DNA from: Kitasatospora sp. DSM 101779 | GTDB lineage: Bacteria; Actinomycetota; Actinomycetes; Streptomycetales; Streptomycetaceae | Direction: 5' to 3' | Assembly: GCF_025655475.1 (NCBI RefSeq) | Contig: NZ_JAHTIK010000001.1 | Coordinates: 1,739,873 to 1,786,645 of the forward strand | DNA length: 46,773 bases | In this document: positions 1 to 7,468 of the stretch, piece by piece | How positions within the stretch are numbered: the stretch's first letter is position 1 | How the letters are laid out: each line of letters begins with the position of its first letter | The notes under the pieces: generated by a model | The model's input: the letters and a program-made list of their open reading frames with translations, nothing else | The model's database searches: none | What the model was told of the DNA's origin: nothing | Program-made: the position numbers and the translations under genes

Positions 1-136
1 CGGCCCCGGCGGCGTACCAGCCGGGCTGCGCGGCGCGGGCCCGCTCGACGGCGGCCCGGGTGCCGGCCGCACCGGCGGCGTCGGTGGTGATCACGAGGTC
101 GGCCGGGTCTGCGGGGTTGTGCGAGGTGACGGTCAC
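1..136 (-). CDS. Aldehyde dehydrogenase, N-terminal fragment (probable 2-oxoglutarate semialdehyde dehydrogenase), cut by window edge
   Basis: Only the first 45 codons lie in the window; the gene continues past position 1. The GTG at 134-136 opens a frame reading VTVTSHNPADPADLVITTDA, which resembles the N-terminus of NAD(P)-dependent aldehyde dehydrogenases (the NPAD motif). Further on come Arg/Ala-rich residues ending in QPGWYAAG, as in the family's first helix. It starts 50 bases after the epimerase stop in the same direction, so it is probably co-transcribed. In hydroxyproline pathways the last step is oxidation of 2-oxoglutarate semialdehyde to 2-oxoglutarate, which fits this position. 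The substrate is inferred from context only; the catalytic Cys and Glu are outside the window. Confidence 0.7.
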   Translation of the reverse strand, partial: MTVTSHNPADPADLVITTDAAGAAGTRAAVERARAAQPGWYAAGA

Positions 137-185
137 GGGAGGGCCCTTCGGGTGGGTGGCGGGCGGTGCGCGGCGTTCGGGCGGG

Positions 186-1187
186 TCACAGCAGGAAGCC
201 GGCCGGGAAGGGGTCGTCGGGGTCGAGGAAGTACTGGGCGGTGCCGGTGAGCCAGGCGCGGCCGGTGACGGTCGGCACGATCGCGGGGCGGCCGGCGACG
301 GTGGTGCGTTCCACGATGCGTCCGGTGAAGGTGGTGCCGATGAAGGACTCGTTGACGAAGTCCTGGCCGATCGGCAGTTCGCCGCGGGCGTTGAGCTGGG
401 CCATCCGGGCCGAGGTGCCGGTGCCGCACGGAGAGCGGTCGAACCAGCCGGGGTGGATCGCCATGGCGTGCCGGGAGTGCCGCCCGGTGGAGCCGGGGGC
501 GACCAGCTGCACGTGGTGGCAGCCGTTGATGGACTCGTCCTCGGGGTGGACGGGCCGGTCGCTCTCGTTGATCGCGGCCATCACGGCCAGCCCGGCGTCG
601 AGGATCTCCTGCTTGCGGGCCCGGTCGAAGGGCAGGCCGAGCCGCTCCAACGGCAGGATCGCGTAGTAGTTGCCGCCGTAGGCGAGGTCGTAGGAGACGG
701 TGCCGAACCCGGGGACGTCGGCCTTGAGGTCGAGCCCGGCCGAGAAGGAGGGCACGTTGCGGATGGTCACGGCCTTCGCCGCGCCGTTCTCGACCCGCAC
801 CTCGGCGGTGACCAGACCGGCCGGGGTGTCCAGCCGGACGGTGGTCACCGGTTCCCGCACCTCGACCATGCCGGTCTCGACGAGAACGGTCGCGACGCCG
901 ATGGTGCCGTGGCCGCACATCGGCAGCAGGCCGGAGACCTCGATGAAGAGCACGCCGAAGTCGGCGTCCGGCCGGGTGGGGGGCTGCAGGATCGCGCCGC
1001 TCATCGCGGCGTGCCCGCGGGGCTCGTACATCAGCAGGGTGCGGAAGTGGTCCAGGTGCTGCTGGAAGTGCACCCGCCGTTCGGCCATGGTGGCACCGGG
1101 CAGCGTGCCGAACCCGCCGGTGATCACGCGGGTGGGCATGCCCTCGGTGTGCGAGTCGACGGCGTGGAAGACGTGGCGGCTGCGCAT
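186..1187 (-). CDS. 4-hydroxyproline epimerase (proline racemase family)
   Basis: A 333-residue protein of the proline racemase fold, the usual length for the family. It would interconvert trans-4-hydroxy-L-proline and cis-4-hydroxy-D-proline in the cytoplasm by a two-cysteine, cofactor-free mechanism. Both catalytic cysteines are visible, in MCGHGTIGV and in SPCGTGTSARMA. A Cys at the second position separates racemase and epimerase members from the Thr-type 3-hydroxyproline dehydratases. The ATG at 1187 (MRSRHVFHAVDSHTEG) was chosen because GGGGGAGC lies just upstream and the family N-terminus begins here; an open frame extends further but reads as low-complexity sequence. Neighbours (DapA-like deaminase, FAD dehydrogenase, aldehyde dehydrogenase) support hydroxyproline rather than proline as substrate. 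Confidence 0.9.
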   Translation of the reverse strand: MRSRHVFHAVDSHTEGMPTRVITGGFGTLPGATMAERRVHFQQHLDHFRTLLMYEPRGHAAMSGAILQPPTRPDADFGVLFIEVSGLLPMCGHGTIGVATVLVETGMVEVREPVTTVRLDTPAGLVTAEVRVENGAAKAVTIRNVPSFSAGLDLKADVPGFGTVSYDLAYGGNYYAILPLERLGLPFDRARKQEILDAGLAVMAAINESDRPVHPEDESINGCHHVQLVAPGSTGRHSRHAMAIHPGWFDRSPCGTGTSARMAQLNARGELPIGQDFVNESFIGTTFTGRIVERTTVAGRPAIVPTVTGRAWLTGTAQYFLDPDDPFPAGFLL

Positions 1188-1254
1188 GCCGCTCCCCCTC
1201 GGTGGTCGGGGCCGGCCGCGCCGGGTGGGCGGCGGCCGGCGGACGGGACGACGG

Positions 1255-2163
1255 CTACGACAGGCCCTCGGCGAGGGCCTTCTCGGTGGCGGCGCGGACG
1301 GCGGCCGCGACCTCCGGGGCGAGCGGGCCGCGGGGCGGCCGGCAGGGGCCGCCGGGCAACCCGGCGATGTCCATGGACAGCTTGATGGCCTGCACGAACT
1401 CGGTCTTGGAGTCCCAGCGCAGCAGCGGGTGCAGGGTGCGGTAGAGCGGCAGTGCGGTGGCGAGGTCACCGGCGACGGCGGCCTCGTACAGCGTGACGGA
1501 GGCCTCCGGCAGGGCGTTGGGGTAGCCGGCGATCCAGCCGACCGCGCCGGCGAGGGCGAGCTCCAGCAGCACGTCGTCGGCGCCGATCAGCAGGTCGAGG
1601 CCGGGGGCGAGCTCGGCGATCTGGTAGGCGCGGCGGACGTCGCCGCTGAACTCCTTGACGGCCACGATCGAGCCGTCCGTGTGCAGCCGGGCGAGCAGCT
1701 CGGGCACCAGGTCGACCTTGGTGTCGATCGGGTTGTTGTACGCCACGACGGGCAGCCCGGCCTTGGCGACCTCGGCGTAGTGGGCGCGCACGGCGGCCTC
1801 GTCGGCGCGGTAGGCGTTGGGCGGCAGCAGAAGCACCGACCCGGCGCCCGCCTCGGCCGCCTGCTCGGCCCAGCGGCGGGACTCGGCGGAGCCGTACGCG
1901 GCGACGCCGGGCATCACCCGCGCGCCGTCGCCGGCGGCCTCCACGGCGGTGCGCACCACGCGGGCCCGCTCCTCCGGGGTGAGCGTCTGGTACTCGCCGA
2001 GCGAGCCGTTCGGGACGACGCCGTGGCACCCGGCGTCGATCAGCCGGCGGACGTGCTCGCCGTAGGCGTCGTGGTCGACCGTGAGGTCCTCGCGCAGCGG
2101 CAGCGCGGTGGCGACCATGATGCCGCGCCAGGGCCGGGCGGGGTCGTACGGGACTCGGGTCAT
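1255..2163 (-). CDS. DapA-family deaminase/aldolase, probable 1-pyrroline-4-hydroxy-2-carboxylate deaminase
   Basis: A 302-residue TIM-barrel protein of the dihydrodipicolinate synthase/N-acetylneuraminate lyase family. The Schiff-base lysine is in VAVKEFSGD and the conserved tyrosine in VVAYNNPIDTK. The usual GTTGE loop reads GSLGEYQ, so it is not housekeeping DapA. In hydroxyproline catabolism this family member converts 1-pyrroline-4-hydroxy-2-carboxylate to 2-oxoglutarate semialdehyde with loss of ammonia. The ATG at 2163 has CAGGAGCG about 7 bases upstream. It leads the epimerase by 67 bases and is separated from the upstream oxidoreductase by a 142-base gap with its own promoter-like sequence, so it probably heads a transcript with the epimerase and aldehyde dehydrogenase. 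The precise substrate is inferred from neighbours. Confidence 0.85.
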   Translation of the reverse strand: MTRVPYDPARPWRGIMVATALPLREDLTVDHDAYGEHVRRLIDAGCHGVVPNGSLGEYQTLTPEERARVVRTAVEAAGDGARVMPGVAAYGSAESRRWAEQAAEAGAGSVLLLPPNAYRADEAAVRAHYAEVAKAGLPVVAYNNPIDTKVDLVPELLARLHTDGSIVAVKEFSGDVRRAYQIAELAPGLDLLIGADDVLLELALAGAVGWIAGYPNALPEASVTLYEAAVAGDLATALPLYRTLHPLLRWDSKTEFVQAIKLSMDIAGLPGGPCRPPRGPLAPEVAAAVRAATEKALAEGLS

Positions 2164-2187
2164 GGGTTTCGCTCCTGAGTGGTGAGG

Positions 2188-2222
2188 TGTGACATTTTAT
2201 AGATCTGGACGGGCCGCCACAA
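2188..2222 (-). promoter_or_regulatory. Promoter of the deaminase unit with candidate operator
   Basis: Read on the minus strand, TTGTGG (2222-2217) and TAAAAT (2199-2194) are separated by 17 bases, a credible -35/-10 pair. Overlapping the -10 and start region, the plus strand reads TGTGACATTTTA at 2188-2199. This matches 11 of 12 bases of a site before the FAD oxidase gene near 5251-5262, which suggests one regulator acts at both. Confidence 0.5.
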
Positions 2223-2305
2223 GGCCGACCCGCCGACCCCCCGACATGCGGGCCGCCGGCGGCGCCGGCGTACGGGCCGACCGGCCCGCAGGCCGGGCGG
2301 TCCGC

Positions 2306-3757
2306 TCAGGACCTGCCGTCGGAGGGCCGCGGGGCGGCCTCGGCCAGGTGCGAGAGCGGGACGGGGCAGGCGAGCGGGCGGCTGTCGGGGCGCGCCGGGC
2401 CGCCGCCGGAGAGGCAGGCGACCGCGGGACCGCACATCCGGCCCTGGCACCACCCCATACCGGCCCGGGTGAGCAGCTTGACCGTCCGGGCGTCGCCGGC
2501 GCCGAGCTCCTCGACGGCCTCCCGGATCCGGGAGACCGGGACCTCCTCGCAGCGGCAGACGTCCGTCCCGGGGGTGAGCCAGTCCGTCCAGCCCGGGCCC
2601 GGGCGGTGAGCGGCGGCCAGCAGGTCGGCGAAGGCCCGCCTGCGGCGGCGCGCCGAGCGCAGTGCGGTGGGCACCGGCCGCCCGGCGATCTCCCGGGCGG
2701 CGATCTCGCCCTCGACCAGCGCGAGGTCGGCGCCGCCGACGCCGCAGGTCTCCCCCGCGGCCCAGAGCCCGGGCAGACCGGTGCGCAGTCGCTCGTCGAC
2801 GGCGAGCGCGACGGCACCGTCCGGGGCCGTACGGGTGGGGGCGCCGAGTTCGGTGGCGAGTTCGATCTGCGGCAGCAGGCCGTGGCCGACGGCGAGGGCG
2901 TCGCAGGCGATCCGCCGCCCGGTGCCGGGGACGGGCCGCCAGGCGGAGTCCAGCCGGGCGACGGTGACGGCGGTGACCCGGTCCTCGCCGTGCACCTCGA
3001 CGACCGCGGCCCGCGGCCGCAGCCGCACCCGGTGGCGCAGCAGAAGGGCGGCGTGCCGGGCGCCCTCGGCGAGCTTGCCGGGGTTGGCGGCCAGGGCGCC
3101 GAGGGCGGCGGGCGTACGGGCGTAGCCGAGGTAGTCGCCGGCCTCGACGACGGCGGGCACCCGGGCGCCGGCCGCGGCGAGCGAGGCGGCGGCGGCGAGC
3201 AGCAGCGGTCCGCTTCCGGCCACCACGATCCGCCGGCCGGGCAGCACCAGTCCGGCCTTGAGCATGGCCTGGGCGCCGCCGGCGGTGACCACACCCGGCA
3301 GGGTCCAGCCGGGGAAGGGCAGCTGGCGTTCGTACGCGCCGGTGGCGAGCAGCACGTTGCGGGCCTCGACGACCGCGCTGCCGGTGCCGGCCGGGCCGAC
3401 GACGGCGTGCAGCCGCCAGGGTTCGCCGGGTTCGGCCGTCCAGACGTGGTGGCCCGCGAGATGGTCGACCCGTCCGGCCCGCACCTGGGTGTCGAGGCGG
3501 GCGAGGAGGGCGGTGAAGGCGGGCCAGTGGTGGTGGAGGCGGTCCGGGCGGGCGGCACCGAGGCCGGGCGCGGGGTGCCGGTAGTACTGGCCGCCCGGGC
3601 GTTCGGCCGCGTCCAGCAGGGCACAGCGCAGGCCGAGTTCGGCGGCGGTGACGGCGGCGGCCAGCCCTGCCGGGCCGGCCCCGACCACCGCGAGGTCGTA
3701 CGGCACCGCTGCCGGGTCGCGGTGCGGGGCGGTCGGGTCAGACGGCGAGATCGGCAC
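2306..3757 (-). CDS. FAD/NAD-type oxidoreductase subunit with BFD-like [2Fe-2S] domain (D-hydroxyproline dehydrogenase subunit, HcnB-like)
   Basis: A 483-residue flavoprotein. The N-terminus has the FAD-binding signature VVGAGPAGLAAAV, a second nucleotide-binding GxGxxG-like turn occurs mid-protein (VVAGSGPLLLAAA), and ATGAYERQLPFPG follows the pattern of two-dinucleotide-domain oxidoreductases. The C-terminal ~100 residues carry CRCEEV and GMGWCQGRMCGPAV, the four cysteines of a BFD-like [2Fe-2S] domain. This architecture matches the alpha subunit of heterotrimeric D-amino-acid, opine and cyanide-forming glycine dehydrogenases. The GTG at 3757 is preceded by AGGAGG at 9 bases and overlaps the end of the small ferredoxin-like gene by 20 bases, so the two are translationally coupled. 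With those neighbours it should oxidise cis-4-hydroxy-D-proline; electrons probably leave to the membrane quinone pool. Confidence 0.85.
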   Translation of the reverse strand: MPISPSDPTAPHRDPAAVPYDLAVVGAGPAGLAAAVTAAELGLRCALLDAAERPGGQYYRHPAPGLGAARPDRLHHHWPAFTALLARLDTQVRAGRVDHLAGHHVWTAEPGEPWRLHAVVGPAGTGSAVVEARNVLLATGAYERQLPFPGWTLPGVVTAGGAQAMLKAGLVLPGRRIVVAGSGPLLLAAAASLAAAGARVPAVVEAGDYLGYARTPAALGALAANPGKLAEGARHAALLLRHRVRLRPRAAVVEVHGEDRVTAVTVARLDSAWRPVPGTGRRIACDALAVGHGLLPQIELATELGAPTRTAPDGAVALAVDERLRTGLPGLWAAGETCGVGGADLALVEGEIAAREIAGRPVPTALRSARRRRRAFADLLAAAHRPGPGWTDWLTPGTDVCRCEEVPVSRIREAVEELGAGDARTVKLLTRAGMGWCQGRMCGPAVACLSGGGPARPDSRPLACPVPLSHLAEAAPRPSDGRS

Positions 3758-4058
3758 GGCCGTGGCCCTCCTGGGTGGTGACGACGGTGCCGGGCTCGGC
3801 GGGCATCAGGCAGGTGCGCCGGTTCGGCTGCCCGTCGACGGTGGCGAGGCAGTCGTAGCAGACGCCGATGCCGCAGAACGCGCCGCGCGGCCGGCCGCCG
3901 ACCCGGGTGCGGCGCCAGGCCAGGACGCCGTCGGCCCACAGGGCGGCGGCGATGCTCTGGCCGGGCAGCGCGGGCACCGGCCGTCCGTCGAACTCGATGG
4001 TGTGGCCCGGCCCCGGCGTGGCGTCGGCCAGCCGGGCGGGGGTGCGGTCCACGGTCAT
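3738..4058 (-). CDS. Small [2Fe-2S] ferredoxin-like subunit of the D-hydroxyproline dehydrogenase (HcnA-like)
   Basis: A 106-residue protein with the plant-type [2Fe-2S] cysteine pattern CGIGVCYDC followed by RRTC, matching the small subunit of HcnABC-type dehydrogenases. Its job would be to carry electrons between the two flavin subunits. The ATG at 4058 overlaps the TGA of the upstream FAD oxidase in an ATGA junction (4055-4058), and GAGGAGAGG lies just upstream. The three genes 5245-2306 thus form a tightly coupled set, as expected for a stoichiometric heterotrimer. The N-terminal residues to about 20 are variable and likely disordered. Confidence 0.85.
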   Translation of the reverse strand: MTVDRTPARLADATPGPGHTIEFDGRPVPALPGQSIAAALWADGVLAWRRTRVGGRPRGAFCGIGVCYDCLATVDGQPNRRTCLMPAEPGTVVTTQEGHGRADLAV

Positions 4059-5245
4059 GCCTCTCCTCGATCGGTGACGGGCGGCTCGGTGCCGGCGGGG
4101 CCGACGACCTTGAAGCGGTCGGCGCGAAACGGTGCGGGGTCGAGCGCGGTGGGGTCTCCGGTGAGCTGCTGGGCGACGAGCAGTCCGGTGGCGGGGGCGA
4201 GGCCGATGCCGGCCCCCTCGTGCCCGCAGGCGTGGTACAGCCCGGGCACCCGCGGGTCGGCCCCGACGGCGGGCAGGTGGTCGGGCAGGTAGGGGCGGAA
4301 GCCCCGGTAGGCGCGCTGGACGGCGACCCCGCGGAGCACCGGGAAGAGTGCGGCGGCCTGCGCGGCGAGGCGCTGCAGCACCTCCACCGACAGGGTGCGG
4401 TCGAAGCCGACCCGTTCCCGACTGGCGCCGATGAGCACCGGTCCGGCAGGCGTGCCCTCGACCACGGCGGAGGTCTGCAGTGCGGCCGAGCCGCTGGCCA
4501 CGTCGGCCACGTAGTCCGCCGCGTACACCTTGTGCCGGACGATCCGCGGGAGCGGCTCGGTGACGAGGACGAAGCCGCGCCTCGGCATCACCGGCAGGTG
4601 GACGCCGGCCAGCGCGGCGATCTCGCCGCCCCAGGTGCCGGCGGCGTTGACCACCGCGGCGGCGGCGAGCTCCCGCCGGTCGGTGACCACGCCGCACACG
4701 GCGCCGGCGGCGGTCGTCCGCAGCGCCCGGACGGTCTCGCCGAGGTGCCGGTCGGCGCCGGAGGCGCGCAGCAGGTGGGCGGCGGCGAGGGCCGGCTGGA
4801 CCTGGGCGTCCTGCGGGTAGCGGACGCCGCCGGCGAGGCCGGGCGCGAGGTGCGGTTCGAGGGCGGGCAGCCCGTCGGCGGGGATCTCCTCGGCCTGCAC
4901 CCCGACGGCCCGCTGCCGGGCGGCGAAGCCCCGCAGCGCGTCGAGGCCGGCGGGTGCGGAGGCCACCACCAGGCCGCCCTTCGGCTCGTACTCCACCGCC
5001 GCGCCGAGCTCCTCGGCGAGGTCGCGCCAGAGGCCGGTGGAGAGCAGGGCGAGGTCGAGTTCGGGGCCGGGCTCCTTGTCCGAGACGAGCAGGTTGCCCT
5101 CGCCGGCGCCGGTGGTGCCGCCGGCCACCGGGCCGCGGTCGACCACGGCGACCCGCAGGCCTGCCCGCGCGGCGTAGTAGGCGCAGGCGGCACCGACGAC
5201 ACCGGCGCCGATCACCACGACGTCGTGGCTGGGTTGCGTGAGCAC
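4055..5245 (-). CDS. FAD-dependent amine/D-amino-acid oxidase subunit (D-hydroxyproline dehydrogenase, HcnC/DAO-like)
   Basis: A 396-residue protein of the DAO/glycine oxidase fold. The Rossmann motif VVVIGAGVVGAACAYYAARAG is near the N-terminus; a second FAD-contact stretch GLYHACGHEGAGIGLAPATG is near the C-terminus. In HcnABC-type enzymes this subunit carries the substrate-oxidising flavin, here presumably acting on cis-4-hydroxy-D-proline. The GTG at 5245 is the first start that keeps the whole FAD motif. No Shine-Dalgarno sequence precedes it; instead TATTAC ends four bases before the GTG, so the transcript may be leaderless. Its TGA overlaps the next ATG. Confidence 0.85.
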   Translation of the reverse strand: MLTQPSHDVVVIGAGVVGAACAYYAARAGLRVAVVDRGPVAGGTTGAGEGNLLVSDKEPGPELDLALLSTGLWRDLAEELGAAVEYEPKGGLVVASAPAGLDALRGFAARQRAVGVQAEEIPADGLPALEPHLAPGLAGGVRYPQDAQVQPALAAAHLLRASGADRHLGETVRALRTTAAGAVCGVVTDRRELAAAAVVNAAGTWGGEIAALAGVHLPVMPRRGFVLVTEPLPRIVRHKVYAADYVADVASGSAALQTSAVVEGTPAGPVLIGASRERVGFDRTLSVEVLQRLAAQAAALFPVLRGVAVQRAYRGFRPYLPDHLPAVGADPRVPGLYHACGHEGAGIGLAPATGLLVAQQLTGDPTALDPAPFRADRFKVVGPAGTEPPVTDRGEA

Positions 5246-5250
5246 AGCAG

Positions 5251-5263
5251 TAATATGTCACAT
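5251..5263 (-). promoter_or_regulatory. Candidate operator and leaderless -10 before the FAD oxidase gene
   Basis: The plus strand carries ATGTCACAT (5255-5263), an odd-centred palindrome. Read on the minus strand, TGTGACATATTA ends close to the GTG at 5245. The same motif (11 of 12 bases) sits over the deaminase promoter near 2188. TATTAC here could serve as a -10 box with transcription starting at the GTG. Palindromes of this size suit GntR-type regulators, but no regulator gene lies in the window. Confidence 0.45.
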
Positions 5264-5283
5264 GGTTCAGTGTCTGGGAAGGG

Positions 5284-5649
5284 TCACCCCGGCCGGTCCC
5301 CCGCGGCAGTGGCCGCCGCCTGCTCGAAGGCCCTCAGCTGCGAGGTCGGGCTGAACTGGACGATCTCGGTGCCGGCCGCGATCCGTGGCACGTGGCCGGG
5401 CGGCAGGTGGAAGACGTCGCCCGCCTCGAAGACCTCCTCACGGTCGGCGAAGCGGAAGGCCAGCCGGCCGCGGAGCACGTAGCCCCAGTGCGGGCAGCTG
5501 CAGCCGCCCGGCAGGCCCGCCATGGCCGCCGCACCGTCCACCGGCTGCCGGAACTCGACGTGGTCGACCGTCCAGCCCTCCAGTTCGCCGCGCCGGGCCA
5601 GGGCGGCGGCGCCCTCCCCGGCCGGGGTCTGGGTGGTCACCTTCGGCAT
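5284..5649 (-). CDS. Small single-domain cupin protein
   Basis: A 121-residue protein with a cupin beta-barrel. The first metal-site region reads CSCPHWGYVLRGRLAFRF, the GDVFHLPPGHVPRI stretch is the second cupin motif, and FADREEVFEAGD lies between them. The ATG at 5649 has GGAGGAGG upstream at 8 bases. It lies 38 bases ahead of the FAD oxidase gene in the same direction, but the candidate operator/promoter sits in that gap, so it may be a separate unit. No substrate can be assigned; a metal-dependent enzyme or a sensory/stabilising protein are both possible. The link to hydroxyproline use is positional only. Confidence 0.75.
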   Translation of the reverse strand: MPKVTTQTPAGEGAAALARRGELEGWTVDHVEFRQPVDGAAAMAGLPGGCSCPHWGYVLRGRLAFRFADREEVFEAGDVFHLPPGHVPRIAAGTEIVQFSPTSQLRAFEQAAATAAGDRPG

Positions 5650-5754
5650 GCTGCGCGCCTCCTCCGAAACGCCCCGCGCGGGGGCTCTCCCCCATCAGAC
5701 CGCATCGGGCCCGTCCGATCACGCCAGGCGCCGTCGGACCTGGCAGAACGCCGG

Positions 5755-5792
5755 AAGCCCCGGTCCGCCGAGGTGTGGGCGGATCGGGGCTT
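5755..5792 (-). terminator. Hairpin downstream of tatC
   Basis: AAGCCCCGGTCCGCC (5755-5769) pairs with GGCGGATCGGGGCTT (5778-5792), 15 base pairs with one G-T wobble and an 8-base loop. It lies 46 bases after the tatC stop and closes the Tat transcript, separating it from the cupin gene. Confidence 0.65.
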
Positions 5793-5838
5793 CGCGGCTC
5801 CGGGCGTCGTGGCTCCGGGCTTCGTGCGGAGGCACGGA

Positions 5839-6780
5839 TCAGGTGATGTCGTCCATCTGCTCGGTGCGGGCGGCCGGCACCGGGGCGGGCGCCTCCGGGG
5901 CGGCCGAGGCCTCGACCGACTCCGGGCCGTCCACGCCCTCGACGGAGAGGTCCAGGTGCGAGGCCTCCTCGTCGCTCAGCCCGGCGTCCGGGTTCCGCCG
6001 CGCCCGGCGGCGGTCGTTGAGCAGCGCGATGCCCGCCGCCAGGAAGTACAGCGCCCAGATCGGCGCGGCCAGCGCGAGCATGCTCAGCGGGTCGGCACTG
6101 GGCGTCGCGAAGGCGGCGAAGACGGTGATGCCCATGACCATGCCGCGCCACCAGCCGAGCAGCCGCTTGCCGCTCAGCACGCCGATCATGTTGAGCATCA
6201 CCAGCAGCAGCGGCAGTTCGAAGGCCCCGCCGAAGACCAGCACCATCCGGGTCACCACGTCGAGGTAGTCCTCGGCCGGCATGATCGGCACGGTCTCGGT
6301 CGGCGCGAAGGAGATCAGCATCTCCGCGGTGGCGGGCAGGATCAGGTAGGCGAGGACGGCACCCGCGAGGAACAGCGGGACGCCCGCCGCCAGGAAGCTC
6401 ATCGAGTACTTGCGCTCGTGCTTGTGCAGGCCCGGCGCGACGAAGGCCCACAGCTGGTACAGCCAGACCGGGGTGGCCGCGACCACGCCGGCCGTGAGGC
6501 TGACCTTCAGCGCGAGGGTGAACGGCGTCAGCAGGCCGATGGTCGACACCACGCCGCACCGCTCGCCGGTGGCCGTCAGGCCCTTCTCGCCGCAGGACGG
6601 GAGCGGCTCGAGCAGGAAGTTGGTGAGCTCCCGGTGGAAGTAGAACGCCACGACGGTGGTGATCACGATGGCCAGGACCGACTTGACCACCCGGTTGCGG
6701 AGCTCGCGCAGGTGGTCGGCGAGCGCCATCCGGCCCTCGGGGTCCTTCGGCGGCTTCGGCGCCTTGGAAGACTTGCTCAA
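5839..6780 (-). CDS. tatC: Sec-independent (Tat) protein translocase subunit TatC
   Basis: A 313-residue polytopic membrane protein. The N-terminal segment MALADHLRELRNRVVKS is the TatC signature that binds twin-arginine signal peptides. About six membrane segments follow, starting with VLAIVITTVVAFYF, then LTAGVVAATPVWLYQLWAF, FLAAGVPLFLAGAVLAYLI, LPLLLVMLNMIGVL, and two near LLGWWRGMVMGITVFAAF and MLALAAPIWALYFLAAG. The conserved FAPTETVPIMPAEDY periplasmic loop is present. The tail after about residue 260 is acidic and Ala/Pro-rich, probably disordered. It works with TatA, encoded 67 bases upstream in the same direction. Confidence 0.96.
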   Translation of the reverse strand: MSKSSKAPKPPKDPEGRMALADHLRELRNRVVKSVLAIVITTVVAFYFHRELTNFLLEPLPSCGEKGLTATGERCGVVSTIGLLTPFTLALKVSLTAGVVAATPVWLYQLWAFVAPGLHKHERKYSMSFLAAGVPLFLAGAVLAYLILPATAEMLISFAPTETVPIMPAEDYLDVVTRMVLVFGGAFELPLLLVMLNMIGVLSGKRLLGWWRGMVMGITVFAAFATPSADPLSMLALAAPIWALYFLAAGIALLNDRRRARRNPDAGLSDEEASHLDLSVEGVDGPESVEASAAPEAPAPVPAARTEQMDDIT

Positions 6781-6847
6781 GCCCGGTCCTCAACTCGTAC
6801 GACGGAGCCCGCCGGACGGCGGACCCCCGATGGCCGTGGGTACCGGC

Positions 6848-7114
6848 TCAGCCCCGCGGGGCCGCGCCGTGGTCGGCGGCACCGACCGGACGGGCGTCGC
6901 CCGACCCGGGTGCCCGCTTGATCGTCATCGGCGCCGGCTCCGCCGCGGGCTGCGGTGGCGCACCGGCGCCGTCCGTCCGCAGGGCCTTGGCCTCGCTGCG
7001 CAGGATGCGCAGGGTCCGGCCGAGGGCCCGCGCGGCGTCCGGCAGGCGTTTCGCCCCGAAGAGCAGCACCGCGAGGACCGCGACCACCAGGATCGCCGTC
7101 GGCGAGATGCGCAT
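6848..7114 (-). CDS. tatA: Tat translocase pore-forming subunit TatA
   Basis: An 88-residue protein with the TatA layout: an N-terminal membrane helix (ISPTAILVVAVLAVLLFGAK), the FGAKRLPD hinge, an amphipathic helix to about residue 47, and a Pro/Ala-rich tail. TatA oligomers widen the membrane for folded twin-arginine substrates recruited by TatC, encoded next door. The ATG at 7114 gives the typical short N-terminus; an ATG four codons upstream is in frame, but the GAGGGA before it is too close to serve it. Confidence 0.93.
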   Translation of the reverse strand: MRISPTAILVVAVLAVLLFGAKRLPDAARALGRTLRILRSEAKALRTDGAGAPPQPAAEPAPMTIKRAPGSGDARPVGAADHGAAPRG

Positions 7115-7283
7115 GTGCACCACCATTCCCTCGGCGGGGCGCGTCCTCCCCGTTTCGGGCGATGGTAGTCGTTGCCGGTTGCCGCCCGGCAACCGCCGTC
7201 CCACTGCGGCCCCGGCCGCACCGCGGGGCCTGCCACGAGGGTACCCGGCCGGGTCGGCGGCCCGGAGATCGGCGGTCGGGGGG

Positions 7284-7448
7284 TCAGCGGCCCGGGAGGT
7301 CGGCGGCCGCCGCGGCCAGGGCCCGCGAGGCGGAGTCGACCGCGCGGGCCAGCGAGCGGACGTCCGCCCAGAGCCGGACGGCGAGCGCGCCCAGGACGAG
7401 CAGGCCGGCGGTGGCCAGCAGGACGGCGGCGGTGAGGGTCCACGGCAT
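7284..7448 (-). CDS. Small single-pass membrane protein, unknown function
   Basis: A 54-residue open frame beginning MPWTLTAAVLLATAGLLVLG. One strong membrane helix covers about residues 4-26, followed by a helical, Arg/Ala-rich cytoplasmic segment ending LPGR. It lies between a zinc-ribbon gene and tatA, all in the same direction, and its codon third positions are strongly GC as in its neighbours. No family was recognised; the helix-plus-amphipathic-segment shape resembles very short TatA or DUF948-like proteins, but the TatA hinge motif is absent. A 169-base gap separates it from tatA. Confidence 0.55.
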   Translation of the reverse strand: MPWTLTAAVLLATAGLLVLGALAVRLWADVRSLARAVDSASRALAAAAADLPGR

Positions 7449-7468
7449 GGCACGACCCTACCGGTCGG

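Noticed and set aside
7115..7283. A possible gene between tatA and the small membrane protein
   Set aside because: Frames across this stretch lack a ribosome site and plausible start, and read as Arg/Pro-rich low-complexity sequence.
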